Assembly (NCBI GenBank): GCA_963734955.1
Contig: CAVTJO010000014.1
Location: 248,001-312,000 of the forward strand
From: UBA11986 sp963734955
GTDB taxonomy: Bacteria; Bacteroidota; Ignavibacteria; UBA10030; UBA6906
DNA length: 64,000 nucleotides
Reading direction: 5' to 3'
In this document: piece after piece, positions 9,008-21,020 of the stretch
How the letters are laid out: the number at the start of each line of letters is the position of its first letter
Position numbering within the stretch: position 1 is the stretch's first letter
Translations under genes and position numbers: made by a program
The notes under the pieces: generated by a model
The model's input: the letters and a program-made list of their open reading frames with translations, nothing else
Database searches by the model: none
What the model was told of the DNA's origin: nothing

Positions 9008-10903
9008 ATGAAGAGCTGGTGTGGTATTGGAGCACTTGTGCTGCTCGCCTTGCGCGTGCATGCTCAGGGAATTGATGTCACGTTCTCCATCAACACGTCA
9101 CAGGACACTGCGCGGATAAGCCCGTACATCTACGGAGCAAACTCCCTTGCCGTTGACTCTTCCTTGAGGATTGCCGCCCGGCGACTCGGCGGCAACCGCA
9201 TGACCGGGTACAACTGGGAGAACAACGCGTCAAACGCAGGAGCAGACTACATCCATTCCAGCGATGACTACATGACGTGGATCTTCGGCATCCCTCAGTC
9301 ACAAGAGAACATCCCCGGAATCACACTCACGACATTCCACGATACCTCTCTGGCGCATGGCTGTTACACGTTGCTGACTCTTCCCGCTGCCGGGTATGTT
9401 GCAAGAGATAAGAATGGCACTGTGACCGTTTCTCAGACTGCCCCTTCCTTCCGATGGCGTCAAGTCAGGGACATCAAAGGCTCACCTTTCGTGCTGAACC
9501 CTGACACCTCGGATGGTTTCGCCTACGTTGATGAGGAGGTGAACTTCCTTGTAAACCGTTACGGCCCAGGCTCAAGTCCTGCAGGGGTGAAGGCTTACTC
9601 CATCGACAACGAACCCTCGCTGTGGCCGAGCACTCATCCGAGAATCCACCCCGATACAACCCGCTGCGCCGAGTTGATCGCAAAGTCCGTCGGAACAGCG
9701 AAAGCGGTGAAGTCTGTTGATCCTTCCGCCGAGGTGTTTGGCGGTGTCTTTTACGGGTTCGGCGGATACTACCAGCTGCAGTGGGCACCGGATTGGAACC
9801 GCTATGCTTCGTTCGAGAACTATGCGGCGGCCCTTCTGGCGAACATGCGTGATTCATCTGTCGCCGCAGGCCACCGGTTGCTCGATGTCCTTGATATGCA
9901 CTGGTACCCCGATCTCTATGTTCCTATCATCAATGAGAACACGGACTCGCTCACCGTGTTCAACAGGATGCAGGTGCCACGAACCCTGTGGGATTCCACA
10001 TATGTGGAAAATGGATGGATCGGACAATACTATCATCCACAGAGTTCGGCAATCATCCGTCGAACACAGAGGATCATCTCCCAACAGTATCCGGGGACGA
10101 AGCTTGCCATCACTGAATTCAATTACGGTGGCTCAACGCACATTTCCGGCGCAATCGCAATGTCTGATGTGCTGGGAATTTTCGGGACAAACAAGGTGTA
10201 CTTTGCTTCGCTGTGGGGCGACATCACCGGATATACCGCATCGGCGTACAGACTCTACAGGAACTACGATGGCAGTGGAGGGACATTTGGAGACATCAGC
10301 GTTCATAGTGTCTCATCTGACAACGTCAACAGCTCGGTGCACGCAGCGACACCATCAGGCGGGCCATCGACCCTCCACGTCGTCGCGTTGAACCGGAACT
10401 TCACCCATCCCATCAACGGACATTTCGTCATTACATCCGGCACACAGTTCACTTCGGGAAGCGCCTATGCGGTCCTGCCAGGCAGCACGTCTATCCAAAA
10501 TCAGCCTGCGATCAGTTCCATTCAGGGAAATCAATTCACATACACTATTCCTCCACTGAGTGTCTTCCACTTTGTTCTTTCGGGAACAACCGGTGTTACT
10601 GAGACGGCCCCGTTGCCATCATCCTTCGCATTGGAGCAGAACTATCCAAATCCGTTCAACCCAACCACGACTATACGATACTCTCTCCCTGTGACAACTC
10701 ATGTAACTCTCAAGGTCTACGATGTCTTGGGGAGAGATCTCTCCACACTCATCGATCGCACGGAAGAGACGGGTTCTCATCAGGTGATACTTGATGCCTC
10801 GGGCTTTGCCAGCGGAGTATACTTCTATACAATCGCAATCGAGCAGAACGGGAGTTCACAAGGAGAAGTCATGTTGAGAAAGAAAATGCTCGTCCTGAAA
10901 TGA
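9008..10903 (+). CDS. Secreted GH44-family endoglucanase/xyloglucanase-like enzyme with T9SS tail
   Basis: This 631-residue protein has a signal peptide (residues 1-20, ...RVHAQ). The body matches glycoside hydrolase family 44: RLGGNRMTGYNWENN near residue 58, the acid/base region YSIDNEPSLW near 198, DMHWYPD near 297 and the nucleophile region ITEFNYGG near 370. Family members are retaining endo-beta-1,4-glucanases or xyloglucanases. The C-terminal 80 residues form a T9SS sorting domain (QNYPNPFNPTTTIRYSLP ... KKMLVLK), so the enzyme should be secreted or surface-anchored. It has its own Bacteroidota-type promoter and stands directly before a propeller sensor kinase, which makes polysaccharide sensing of this locus plausible (inference). 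Family assignment is firm; exact substrate is open. Confidence 0.88.
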   Translation: MKSWCGIGALVLLALRVHAQGIDVTFSINTSQDTARISPYIYGANSLAVDSSLRIAARRLGGNRMTGYNWENNASNAGADYIHSSDDYMTWIFGIPQSQENIPGITLTTFHDTSLAHGCYTLLTLPAAGYVARDKNGTVTVSQTAPSFRWRQVRDIKGSPFVLNPDTSDGFAYVDEEVNFLVNRYGPGSSPAGVKAYSIDNEPSLWPSTHPRIHPDTTRCAELIAKSVGTAKAVKSVDPSAEVFGGVFYGFGGYYQLQWAPDWNRYASFENYAAALLANMRDSSVAAGHRLLDVLDMHWYPDLYVPIINENTDSLTVFNRMQVPRTLWDSTYVENGWIGQYYHPQSSAIIRRTQRIISQQYPGTKLAITEFNYGGSTHISGAIAMSDVLGIFGTNKVYFASLWGDITGYTASAYRLYRNYDGSGGTFGDISVHSVSSDNVNSSVHAATPSGGPSTLHVVALNRNFTHPINGHFVITSGTQFTSGSAYAVLPGSTSIQNQPAISSIQGNQFTYTIPPLSVFHFVLSGTTGVTETAPLPSSFALEQNYPNPFNPTTTIRYSLPVTTHVTLKVYDVLGRDLSTLIDRTEETGSHQVILDASGFASGVYFYTIAIEQNGSSQGEVMLRKKMLVLK

Positions 10904-11016
10904 TTCTCGCTCCTCGCGCAGGGCACCCGCGAGTTGTTCTCTGATGTTGCTTCCATCGCCCGCGTGTAGTAGATTTCGCCACTGATCATCTTTCTTCTCA
11001 ACAGCACTATCCGTAG

Positions 11017-13944
11017 ATGCGCATACATTTCCCGCAACTGGCGTTTCTCTTCGCGGCCCTGTCATTGTTTTCGGAAGCTGTTCTTTGTCAAACTCTCCCC
11101 TTCCAAAGCTATACAACGCGCGACGGCCTCCCCTCCAACCATGTTACCGCACTCTGCCAGGACTCTCGCGGATACTTGTGGATCGGAACGGACAACGGAT
11201 TGAGTGTGTATGATGGCACTGAGTTCAAGAACTTCACAACCGCCGACGGACTCTCCAATCTGTACATCACGGACATCATCGAGAGTCGCAAACAGCCGGG
11301 AACATTCTGGATTGGAACGATTGCCGGAGGTCTGGTGAAGATGCATGGTGGACATTTCACTGTCTACCACATCGGTGACGACAATGTCAGCAGCCTGTGC
11401 GAAGATATGGAGGGAACGCTCTGGTGTTCGAGCGGTGGAGGAAATTTCAGGATCAGCAATGACTCCGCTTTATTCGTGAGCGAGACGGATAGGCAGGGCT
11501 CAAGCATTGAGGAACTGAACGGCGCGGTTGTCATTCTCACAGGTCACACACTGACGCAGTTTCGTCTCGATGGATTGGAGAGTCGGCAACAACATTTCGA
11601 CCTGCTGAAGCCAGGTGAAGTTTTAGCGGCAACGACAGTGGACCATTCAGGGGTGCTTTGGGCCTTTTCCTCAGAAGGGAGACTTCTGGAATTGGATAGT
11701 TCATTGACCCTCCGACGATCTCTGCAGACGCCCCTGAAGCCATCCATGGACACCCCACCCGGCATCATGGATGACGGTAAGGGATTGTTGTGGATTACTA
11801 CTCCCCGGGGAATCCTCCTCGTCAGCAAGACTGATCATACATCGCGAACGCTCAGCGACCTCGGGATTCCATTCCTGCAACCTTCCGGTCAAATAATCAA
11901 AGACCGTGAGGGAACGGTGTGGTTTGGAACGTATGCTCATGGCCTCGTGAAGTTATTGGATGACCGGATCTTTCGGATTCCGCTTGATCCGGTAAGTGAA
12001 GCGGCGTACAATTTGGTTGCCTGTTCTGATACGAATGGTCATATATGGATCTCAACAACCTCAACACTGACCGAGGTTGCTCGCTCAGAAGCCAAACAGT
12101 GGAAGGTCTTCCGACATCCGATCGGCCGTGGGACGACGGCTTACGCAAGCTCAGCGTTGATGATTGACCCGCAGGACAAATTGTGGGTTGTGCCGATCTG
12201 GAGGGTACGAAAGCCGTTCTTGCGTTACCGGATTCGAGAACGAACCGATGCGATGTCAGACATGGACCAAGTGAAGTCCATCCTGCCCGAAGAACTTGCG
12301 ACGCATGGCGTTGGATTGACATTTGCGATCGATCAGTATCACCGCGGCTGGTTTACATTTGGCCCGTCCGGCGTGGCTCTAGTGGACCTTCGCGAAACAA
12401 GCTCGTCCGAACGTTTACGCAGAGCGATGGCCTTCCGTTTGACTCTCCCCGTGCGCTCCTCATTGACCGGACGACAAGACTGTGGTACGGCACCTGGGCA
12501 ACGGGCCTCTTTGTTATTGAACAGCATGGAGACACCTTCAGCGTACGAAAAGAACCGCGGGTAGCAGAAGGAGCAGGCGTGCGTTCGTTGTACGAGGATC
12601 GCGAAGGCACCATCTGGATCGGGACAAGGTATGGAGGCCTTGTTCGGTATCGCGACGGACAGTATGTGAACACCTCAGTGAGCGACGGCCTTCTGAGCAA
12701 CTCTATCTGGTCCCTGGCGGAAACTGATCACAGGATATGGTGTGGTACGGATGTAGGATTGGAAGTTGTCGATAAGCAGACAGGCAAACCTCTCCCTCCC
12801 AAGACAGAACTTGTGGGGAATCGTGTGTACGCCTGCGGTTCCTACAAGAATGAATACGTATGGTGCGTGCTTGCGAATGAACTGGTGGTGTATGAACAGC
12901 CCGAAAGGATTGCAACAACTACTCCTCCGCCTGTATATATCAAGTCGTTTTCTGTCAATGGTATTTCGGTCCCACCAGACAGTTCGCACGAATTCGACCA
13001 CACTCAGAACTCTTGTACTATTGATTTTGTGGGAATCAGTTTTAGAGATGAGCGTAACGTTAGATACCAGTACCGAATGTTGGGACACGATTCTCTGTGG
13101 ACAAGACCGGGACGGGAGCACACCGTCACCTACGCTTCGCTCCGTCCGGGGGTTTATGAATTCGAGGTGCGAGCGATCAATGCCGATGGCGCAGCAAGTA
13201 TTCAACCCGCATCAATTGCCTTTGTCATCGTGCCCCCCGTCTGGTCCCGATGGTGGTTCATCGTCGGAATGGCATTGCTCGGCCTCTCCATCCTGTATGG
13301 CCTGTTTCGCTATCGTCTTTATCATCTGATGAAGATGGAGCGTCTTCGTCTCCGCATCGCAAGCGATCTTCATGACGATGTGGGAACCAACCTGAGCAGC
13401 ATTGTTGTCACCAGCCAGATCATGGAACGTGAGGGCTCCGTCCCGGACGGACTTCGGACCCAACTCAAGGAAATTGGCGCTGTCGCTGCGGCAAGTCAGG
13501 AGATGATGAGGGATATCGTCTGGATGCTCAACCCATCCCATGACTCGCTCGATGACTTTCTTTTGAAGATGAAGGATGTTGCCACACGATTATTAGCGGG
13601 AGTTACCTGGACGTTTGTCGCCCCAAAGGAACGCCTGCTGGAGAAGGTGAGCATTGAGTTCAAGCGGAACGTCTTCCTGATTTTCAAGGAATCTCTCAAC
13701 AATATTGTGCGGCACTCCAGGAGCAACACAGGTAACCGTAGAAGTGTCACAAAACGGTGGAGCGTTCACGATGCGTATCAAGGACAATGGAAGGGGATTC
13801 GACGCCCATACCACTATGCCGGGCAGCGGTATTACCAATCTCCGTCGACGAGCCGCACAGATCGGCGGTGAGCTTGAGGTCGTGAGCGATCCCGCGCAGG
13901 GAACCGTTGTGTCGCTTTCCGTGCAGAATCACGCGAACGCGTAA
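11017..13944 (+). pseudogene. Propeller sensor histidine kinase (Reg_prop, Y_Y_Y, HisKA_3), two frame breaks
   Basis: Restored, the protein has about 975 residues. It has a signal peptide (1-24) and many Reg_prop blades (GYLWIGTDNGLSVYDG, GTVWFGTYAHGLVKL, GTIWIGTRYGGLVRY). A Y_Y_Y domain follows (YQYRMLGHDSLW; PGVYEFEVRAINADG), then one membrane span (WWFIVGMALLGLSILYG). The cytoplasmic part is a NarL-partner kinase with H-box DLHDDVGTNLSSI and an HATPase_c domain with DNGRGFD and GSGITNLRRRA. The frame breaks near 12391-12400 (one base missing) and near 13718-13722 (one base extra: tccagga where tccgga is expected). No DNA-binding output domain is fused; the regulator is the next gene, 53 bases downstream. 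Either a decayed gene or consensus errors. Confidence 0.82.
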
Positions 13945-13952
13945 TGTTCAAC
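13927..13952 (+). repeat. 26-bp palindromic element, copy 1
   Basis: AATCACGCGAACGCGTAATG followed by TTCAAC contains the palindrome ACGCG-AA-CGCGT. It overlaps the last codons and stop of the kinase gene. Copies 2 and 3 are at 14675 and 21021. A 5-bp stem with a 2-base gap is a poor hairpin, so a protein-binding site is more likely (inference). Confidence 0.45.
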
Positions 13953-13996
13953 AACCCGATGCCATCCATATATTGCAGTGAAACTGAGAAGATCCT

Positions 13997-14653
13997 GTGA
14001 GTGAATTGATTGATTCTGAACGCCGGACGGTGTGGATTGTCGAAGATGATGAACGGTTCGGCACCCAGCTTTCGCGTCTCATCAATCTCAGCAGTGGGTT
14101 CATGTCCGAGCGGGTCTTTCTGCGCTGCGAGGATGCACTCGTGCGTCTCGAAGAAGACGTGCCTCCCGACATTCTGTTGATGGATATCGGCCTGCCCGGG
14201 ATGAACGGTATCGAAGGCATCCGCAGGGTGAAGGGAATTGCTCCCAGCATTCAGGTGGTGATGTTGACCGTATTCGAGGATTCCGACAGCATTGTTCGGG
14301 CAATCGGGGCAGGCGCCTCCGGATATCTGCACAAGGATTCATCGCTTGAAGACATCGTTGATTCCCTGAAGTCCATGCTCAACGGCGGAGCTCCGATTAA
14401 TCCGCAGATTGCACGGAAAATGCTGGATATGTTTGCCCGGGTTGCGGCTCCTCCGGCGGACTACGGTTTGACAGTCCGGGAAAAGGACGTGCTGACACTG
14501 CTTGTCGACGGCCTCTCCAAGAAACAGATTGCCGACAAACTGTTCGTCTCGTTTAACACCGTCGACAAACACGTTCGCAACATTTACGACAAGCTGCAGG
14601 TGCAGACCCGCAGTGGCGCCGTGGCAAAGGTTCTCAAGGAACATCTTCTGTAA
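13997..14653 (+). CDS. NarL/LuxR-type response regulator
   Basis: The protein has 218 residues and starts with GTG. The receiver domain holds the acidic pair D17/D18, phospho-acceptor D63 (LLMDIGLPG), T91 and K113 (GYLHKDSS). The C-terminal LuxR-type helix-turn-helix covers about residues 153-208 (LTVREKDVLTLLVDGLSKKQ; NTVDKHVRNIYDKL). It pairs with the HisKA_3 kinase directly upstream, the normal partner class for NarL regulators. It is intact although the kinase frame is broken. Likely targets are the neighbouring surface-protein genes (inference from position only). Confidence 0.92.
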   Translation: MSELIDSERRTVWIVEDDERFGTQLSRLINLSSGFMSERVFLRCEDALVRLEEDVPPDILLMDIGLPGMNGIEGIRRVKGIAPSIQVVMLTVFEDSDSIVRAIGAGASGYLHKDSSLEDIVDSLKSMLNGGAPINPQIARKMLDMFARVAAPPADYGLTVREKDVLTLLVDGLSKKQIADKLFVSFNTVDKHVRNIYDKLQVQTRSGAVAKVLKEHLL

Positions 14654-14674
14654 CCCTCCGCTTCCCTTCCCCCG

Positions 14675-14700
14675 AATCACGCGTTCGCGTACTGTGAGAC
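14675..14700 (+). repeat. 26-bp palindromic element, copy 2
   Basis: AATCACGCGTTCGCGTACTG followed by TGAGAC contains the exact palindrome ACGCG-TT-CGCGT. It lies 21 bases after the response-regulator stop and about 70 bases before the fibre-like gene at 14770, where an operator would sit. Confidence 0.5.
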
Positions 14701-14769
14701 TTCACTCGCAGTATCTATATTCCTTCCGTCCCTGGTCGTCCATTTTTTTCACCGTTCTTTGAGGAACAT

Positions 14770-16836
14770 ATGAAACCACGTGTCATCCTTTGGGTGGTTG
14801 CCTCCTTGTTAGCCACCTGCTCCTCCAGGGCCCAGATTCCGCACACGTTGTCGTATCAGGGCATACTCACCGATACAACAGGTTCACCCAGACCGGATGG
14901 CGCCTATAGTTTTACGTTCCGGCTCTATGCGATTTCCTCCGGCGGTACGCCCGTCTGGACTGAGACAAAGTCCACACAGGTGAAGCATGGTCTCTTCTCC
15001 ACCATTCTCGGTTCCGTTACCCCGCTCCCCGATTCGGTGACGTTCGACCAGCAATACTGGCTCGGGATTCAAGTCGCTCCTGATCCGGAGCTGTTACCGC
15101 GAATTCAGTTGACTTCCGTCGGTTCAAGTCTGAATGCTCTGCACTGCGGATGTGGCGCAAACAGTGCCGGACAATTCACTCACCTCCCCAAAGATCGCAA
15201 GCGGCCAGGTGGTCAAGAGTATCAACAACCTCCACGATGACCTGACGATGCGAGGGGCCAATGGTGCTTCGGTGACAACGAATGGCGACACCATCACGAT
15301 CACTGCATCGGGTGGAGGTGGCGGAGGAATCGCCACGATCCAGAATACCGACAATACCCTGTCTATCACGAACCCCGGTGGGCCAACTGCAACCGTGAAT
15401 GCACAGATCCCATTTTCACTCAGCGGAAACTGGACTGGCGAGCAGGGTGCCCTTCAGATTCTGGGCGACAAACCAACGATACGAATGACCGGTGGCAGCC
15501 TTTCGGGGAACCAGTCATGGATGATGCACGTCGGGGCTGATGGACCGGGAAACTTCGAGTTCTTTCAAGAACCGGACCAGCACAGTGGTCGCCGATGATG
15601 GCATTGACCAGGGACGGAAGAGTCGGCATCGGCACGACAACCCCGCAGTCAAAACTCGACATCAGTGCACAGGATGGATTGAGGATACGCGGGTACCAAC
15701 CTTACTTGACGCTGACTGATGCCAATGCTGGAGACGCCCGCACAGTCATTCAAAACGCCAATGGTAATTTTGCTCTCTTTACGGCAGCCGATCTTCCGTC
15801 TGGCATACCTACTCTCACAATAAACCCTTCAAGCGGACTCTTCGCACAAAACCAGAGTACAGCAGCCAACGCAACTGCAGTCCTTGGGGAGATCACCTCA
15901 TCAAGTCCCGGCAGCCTTCGGCAGCAGTCAAGGGGATCAACAACGGCCTCGGTGACAATGGTGTGGGTGTGTGGGGTGAGCAACACGGGAACGGCTATCG
16001 GTGTGTACGGCTCGGCTTCCAATGGCGCAGGCGTCTATGCTGTCAGTTCGACTGGCTATGGCCTCTTGGCTGGGTCAACATATGGAGTTGGAATAAAGGG
16101 CCTTACTGGTGGCGCATACAGTGTTGTTGGGCAAAACTACAATTCAGGAAACACGTTTGGCGCCCTGGGGTATCATGGTGACTTTCCGTCTTCCAACCAG
16201 TCTGCGGGTGTTTTCGCTTATGCGGATGGAAGCAATGCCATTGGAGGTGCTCTCGGTTGCCGCCAACAATGCTACACGCAGCGAACTTTTCAGGGAACGG
16301 TGTTTGTTGGTGGAGATCTTTTCGTCGTTGGAACCTTTAGTGTCACGGGTGAAAAGAACTTCATGATTGATCATCCACTCGATCCTGCAAACAAGTACCT
16401 CATTCATTCCTGCGTCGAGAGCCCGGACCGCATGAACATCTATAACGGCAATGTCACAACAGACGCAAGCGGCCTGGCAACCGTGGAGCTGCCGAGCTAC
16501 TTCGAGGCACTGAACATCGACTATCGATATCAACTTACAGTCATCGGGCAGTTTGCGCAGGCGATCGTTGAAAGCGAGATTCAGAATAACCGGTTCACCA
16601 TTCGCACCGACAAACCGAATGTGAAAGTTTCCTGGCAAGTAACGGGCGTCCGAAACGATGCCTACGCAAAAGCTCACCCCATGGTTGTAGAGAAAGAGAA
16701 AGATGTAAAAGATAGAGGCAAGTATCTGATGCCCGAACTTTTCGGTCAGCCGCCCGAGAAGGGAATTCATTACATGCCACCATCGAGGCTGCCCGGGCCG
16801 GAAAAAGTTCCGCCTGCAGGAGGACAGAACAAATGA
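14770..16836 (+). pseudogene. Secreted fibre-like protein (paralog 1), frameshifted
   Basis: Signal peptide (...ATCSSRAQ) is followed by an N-terminal module IPHTLSYQGILTDTTGSPRP found in many FCB-group surface proteins. Next come a coiled, fibre-like middle with glycine-rich repeats (GVYGSASNGAGVYA, GVGIKGLTGG) and a conserved C-terminal domain (KNFMIDHPLDPANKYLIHS ... VSWQVTGVRNDAYA). No T9SS domain is seen at the end. Comparison with the paralog at 16833 shows frame breaks near 15142, 15568, 15912 and 15998, and a probable pair near 16253 and 16285. The 3' half from 16300 reads cleanly to the stop. Its stop overlaps the next gene's ATG (ATGA). Role unknown; resembles trimeric fibre or tail-like proteins. 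Confidence 0.7.
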
Positions 16837-18882
16837 ATGGAAGTTCCCTTGAGGGGATGAACATGAAGATCTTCTCCAGTGGTACCGTGGCCACCTTGCC
16901 TGTCACAAAGTCGAAGAGCATGGGTGCACTCATCTGGGCTCAAGCAGTTGCGATTCTCTTGACTGTTCTCTTTACACGTCCTTCGTATTCGCAGATTCCT
17001 CACACGCTCTCGTATCAGGGCCTCCTTACCGACACAACAGGCACACCCCGACCTGATGGCAGCTACAGCTTCACATTCCGTTTGTATGACGTCTCTTCAG
17101 GGGGAAGTGCATTGTGGAGCGAGACGAAGTCGATACAGGTGAAGGGCGGCCTCTTCTCCACCATTCTTGGCTCTGTTACGTCGTTGCCTGATTCGTTGAG
17201 GTTCGATCGTCAATGCTGGCTTGGTCTGCAGGTTGCCTCTGATCCAGAGCTTTTACCCCGTATTCAGTTGACCTCAGTTGGTTCCAGTCTCAATTCCCTT
17301 CGCGCCGATGTGGCCCAAACCGTTCCAGATAATTCCATCACCGCAGGAAAGATTGCCGGTGGTCAGGTGGTCAAGAGCATCAACAACCTGCACGATGATC
17401 TGACGATGCGCGGGGCGAATGGTGCTTCGGTGACCACAAACGGGGATACGGTCATCATCGCGGCGTCGGGTGGAGGAGGAACTGGTATTCAAGGCATTCA
17501 GAACACGGACAACACTTTGTCCATTACGAACCCCGGCGGGCCCACCGCCACAGTGAACGCACAGATTCCATTTTCACTGAGCGGGACTTGGACGGGTGAA
17601 CAGGGTGCGCTTCAGATTCTGGGTGACAAGCCAACGATACGAATGACCGGCGGCAGCCTATCGGGAAGCCAGTCATGGATGATGCACGTCGGGGCTGATG
17701 GGCCGGGAAACTTCGAGTTCTTCCACAGGACGGGACCGGCGCAGTGGTCGCACACGATGGCTTTGACCATAGATGGCAATGTTGGCATCGGTACGACCAC
17801 GCCGGTGGCGAAACTCGATGTCCTCTCGACAAACAATCTCTACCCGAGTATCCAGGGACTAAACCAGAGTACAAGCGTAGTTGCCGTCGGCGTGCTGGGA
17901 GAGATCACATCATCAAGTCCCGGCGGCAACTCAGCAGCAGTCAAAGGAATTAACAACGGCCTTGGCGACAATGGTGTAGGTGTGTGGGGCGAGCAAGACG
18001 GGAACGGCTATGGTGTGTACGGCTCGGCACCGCAAGGTTCAGGAGTGTACGCAGCCAGCAGAATGGGCTATGGTGTGTTGGCCGGCTCAACGCACGGGGT
18101 CGGTGTCAAGGGCCTTACCGGGGGCAACTACAGCGTGGTTGGTCAGAATTATGCTGCGAGCAACACGTTTGGTGCCCTCGGGTATCATGGCGATTTCCCG
18201 TTTGTGAACATCAACGCGGGGGTATTTGCTTATTCTCCCTCTGATGGATTTTCCGGATACTTCGGTGGGAAGGTATACATAGACAATTACTCGCTCGGCG
18301 ATTACGCGCTCGTCGTTAATCATGGATCTATCGGACAGTCGGCGCTCTTCTTTGGCCAAACGTATGTCGACGGTGACTTTATCGCCACAGGTCATAAGAA
18401 TTTCATGATCGATCATCCTCTTGATCCGGCAAACAAGTACCTCATCCATTCCTGCGTCGAAAGCCCGGACTGCATGAACATCTACAACGGCACCATCGTA
18501 ACGATGCAGGCGGAAAGGCGATCGTCGGGCTCCCGGGGTATTTCGAGGCGCTCAATATCGACTACGCTATCAGCTTACCGTCATCGGACAATTTGCCCAG
18601 GCGATTGTTGCGGAGAAGATCAACAACAACCGCTTTGTCATCAAGACGGACAAACCAAACGTCGAAGTCTCCTGGCAGGTCACCGGCATTCGCAACGATG
18701 CGTACGCGAAGGCCCATCCCATGGTCGTTGAGAAAGAGAAGGAAGCAAAGGACAAAGGCAAATACCTGATGCCCGAGCTTTTCGGCCAGCCGCCGGAGAA
18801 AGGTATTCATTACATGCCCACTCCGAAGCTGTCGGGGCCGGAGAAGCCCGACGGAAAGAAAGCTGAGAGGAGCAATCAATGA
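16833..18882 (+). pseudogene. Secreted fibre-like protein (paralog 2), frame broken near the 3' end
   Basis: The frame is clean for about 555 residues and has the same plan as the preceding gene: hydrophobic export segment, IPHTLSYQGLLTDTTGTPRP, a middle with GINNGLGDNGVGVWGEQ-type repeats, and the KNFMIDHPLDPANKYLIHS domain. Two bases seem to be missing, near 18502 and near 18565. With both restored the protein continues as in paralog 1 (VSWQVTGIRNDAYAKAHP; MPELFGQPPEKGIHYMP) to a TGA at 18880-18882. That stop overlaps the next ATG (ATGA). The ATG at 16863 behind GAGGGG may be the real start rather than 16833. DNA identity with paralog 1 is very high around 17370-17720, indicating tandem duplication. 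Confidence 0.7.
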
Positions 18883-21006
18883 AAGCCTTTTTGTCTTTGG
18901 CTTGCGCCATGAATCTCCTCCCGTTCGCGGTGTTTTCTCAGAACACCAGGGTTGGCTGGTCAGCATTTGACATGGGCTATGGAGCGCCAGCATCGACATC
19001 TCAGCAAGTACAGTCAATAGCTGGACAGATTCTCGTTGGCACTTCGTTGTCAACGACGACAAGAGTCGAAAGTGGATTCCTTGTCTACGAGGGTAGTGGA
19101 CCGTCCGGATACCCGCCCAACTCGGGAATTTTCATTGTAACGACCACGAGCGACTCTGGAGTCGGCTCACTGCGCAGGGCAATGCAAACAGCCAATACGA
19201 CGCCGGGAGTAAACATCATCACCTTCAACATTCCTGGAAACGGCGTTCACACAATCACCCCTCTTTCCGCACTTCCCGAGATCACCGATCCGGTGTTCAT
19301 CGATGGTTACTCACAGCCGGGATCCCATCCCAATACCAACGGTCCGGAACTTGGTAGTAATGCTGTCCTCCTCATTGAACTGAACGGCACAAACATCAAT
19401 CCGGGTCTGGACGGCACGGCCCTTTTGATCCGGGACGGGAATAGCACAATTCGGGGTCTGGTCATCAATCGCACGCCCAATGCCGGCATCCTGATGCAAT
19501 ACGGCTCGAACAATGTCATCGAAGGAAATTTCATCGGCACGGACCCGACAGGTACAATCGCGATGGGAAATGTCTACGGCGTACTTGTCGAAACTCCCGG
19601 AAGCAACTATCGCATTGGGGGTACCACGCCTGCCGCTCGAAATGTCATTTCCGGCAATAGCGTCGTTGGAATCGGGTTCGGCGTATTGGCAGCCGGTGGA
19701 TCAAACCACGTCGTTCAGGGCAATCTGATTGGCACAAATGCCGCTGGAACTGCCGCACTCCCTAATGGTGTCGGAATCTCCCTTGCCTTCAATGTCAATA
19801 GTGTCTTAATCGGCGGGACGACAACCGGGGCGAGAAACGTCATATCAGGCAACGGCACGGGTATTGGCGTCAGTAACGGCCTTGGCAGTCCACAGGTCTC
19901 ACACAATCAAATCCTGGGGAACCTAATTGGCACTGACGTGACCGGCACCGTTGCACTGGGCAATACTCAGAATGGGATTGGCCTCGCTGGGCTGAGTAAC
20001 GCCGTGGGAGGCATAGCCCCCGGTACCCGGAACATCATATCGGGCAACGGCGGGTATGGTGTGTATATCTTCACTGCAGATAGCAGCATCGTTCAGGGTA
20101 ACTACATCGGCACCGACGTCACCGGCAATGTCCCAGTTGGCAATCACGACGGCGGGATCTATCTCGCTGGAAGCGATATCATGATCGGCGGCACTGAGCC
20201 AGGTACAGGGAATACTATTATGTTCAACGGGACGTCACCGAGTCAGCAGGGGGGCATCGTCGTGATCGGATCAAGCCAGAGGAATGTTATTCTCGGGAAT
20301 TCTATCTTCGCAAATGTCGGTCTGGGAATTGATCTCGGCGGTGACGGAGTCACGCCAAATGATTCCTGCGATGTTGATACACTTGGCCCAAACAACTTTC
20401 AAAACTTCCCCGTCCTGTCCTCGGCGCTGCCGGGCGTAACGAATACGGTGATATACGGATCACTCAACAGTCGACCGAACAGCTACTACCGCGTTGAGTT
20501 CTTCGCGAGCCCCACACGTGACTCGACAGAATACGGCGAGGGGAAGATCATTTCTCGGATTCGCATCCGTTCTGACCAATAATGGCTGTCTGACGAGCTT
20601 CATTGATACTCTTCCGGCGCTGGTTCCCCTCGGCTATTACATCTCAGCAACTGCAACCGATGCCAGAGGCAATACGTCCGAGTTTTCAAGAGCCATTCCA
20701 GTCGGGACGACATCCGTGCATGGAGCCGGAAGTGAGCTGCCCAAGACGTTCGAGCTGAGTCAGAACTATCCGAACCCCTTCAACCCCAGCACCACCATTC
20801 GATATGCCATTCCCAAGGCCTCCCGTGTGACACTGAAGATCTACGACATGCTTGGCCAGGAAATCGTAACACTCGTTGATGCTTTTGAGGAAGCCGGGTA
20901 CCGGGCAGCGGTGTGGAAACCCGTATCCGTGGCAAGCGGAGTGTATTTCTACCAGTTGCGGGCCGGAGATTTTGTCCAGACAAGAAAGCTCGTCCTCCTA
21001 AAGTAG
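18879..21006 (+). pseudogene. Secreted right-handed beta-helix protein with T9SS tail, one frame break
   Basis: The protein has a signal peptide, then a domain beginning FIVTTTSDSGVGSLRRAM, typical of parallel beta-helix surface proteins. Many copies of NxIxGNxIGTDxTGTxALGN follow, the rungs of a beta-helix of the pectate-lyase-like type. The end is a T9SS sorting domain (QNYPNPFNPSTTIRYAIP ... RKLVLLK). One extra base near 20551-20556 (atcatttctc, where atctttctc keeps the frame) splits it after residue 555; the restored protein has about 708 residues. It is third in the ATGA-linked unit 14770-21006. Function unknown; adhesion or polysaccharide binding is plausible. Confidence 0.75.
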
Positions 21007-21020
21007 CGGCAGTCCTTTCA

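Noticed and set aside
10913..10933. CTCGCG/CGCGAG hairpin after the GH44 gene
   Set aside because: Only a 6-bp stem with a 9-base loop and no T run; too weak to call a terminator.
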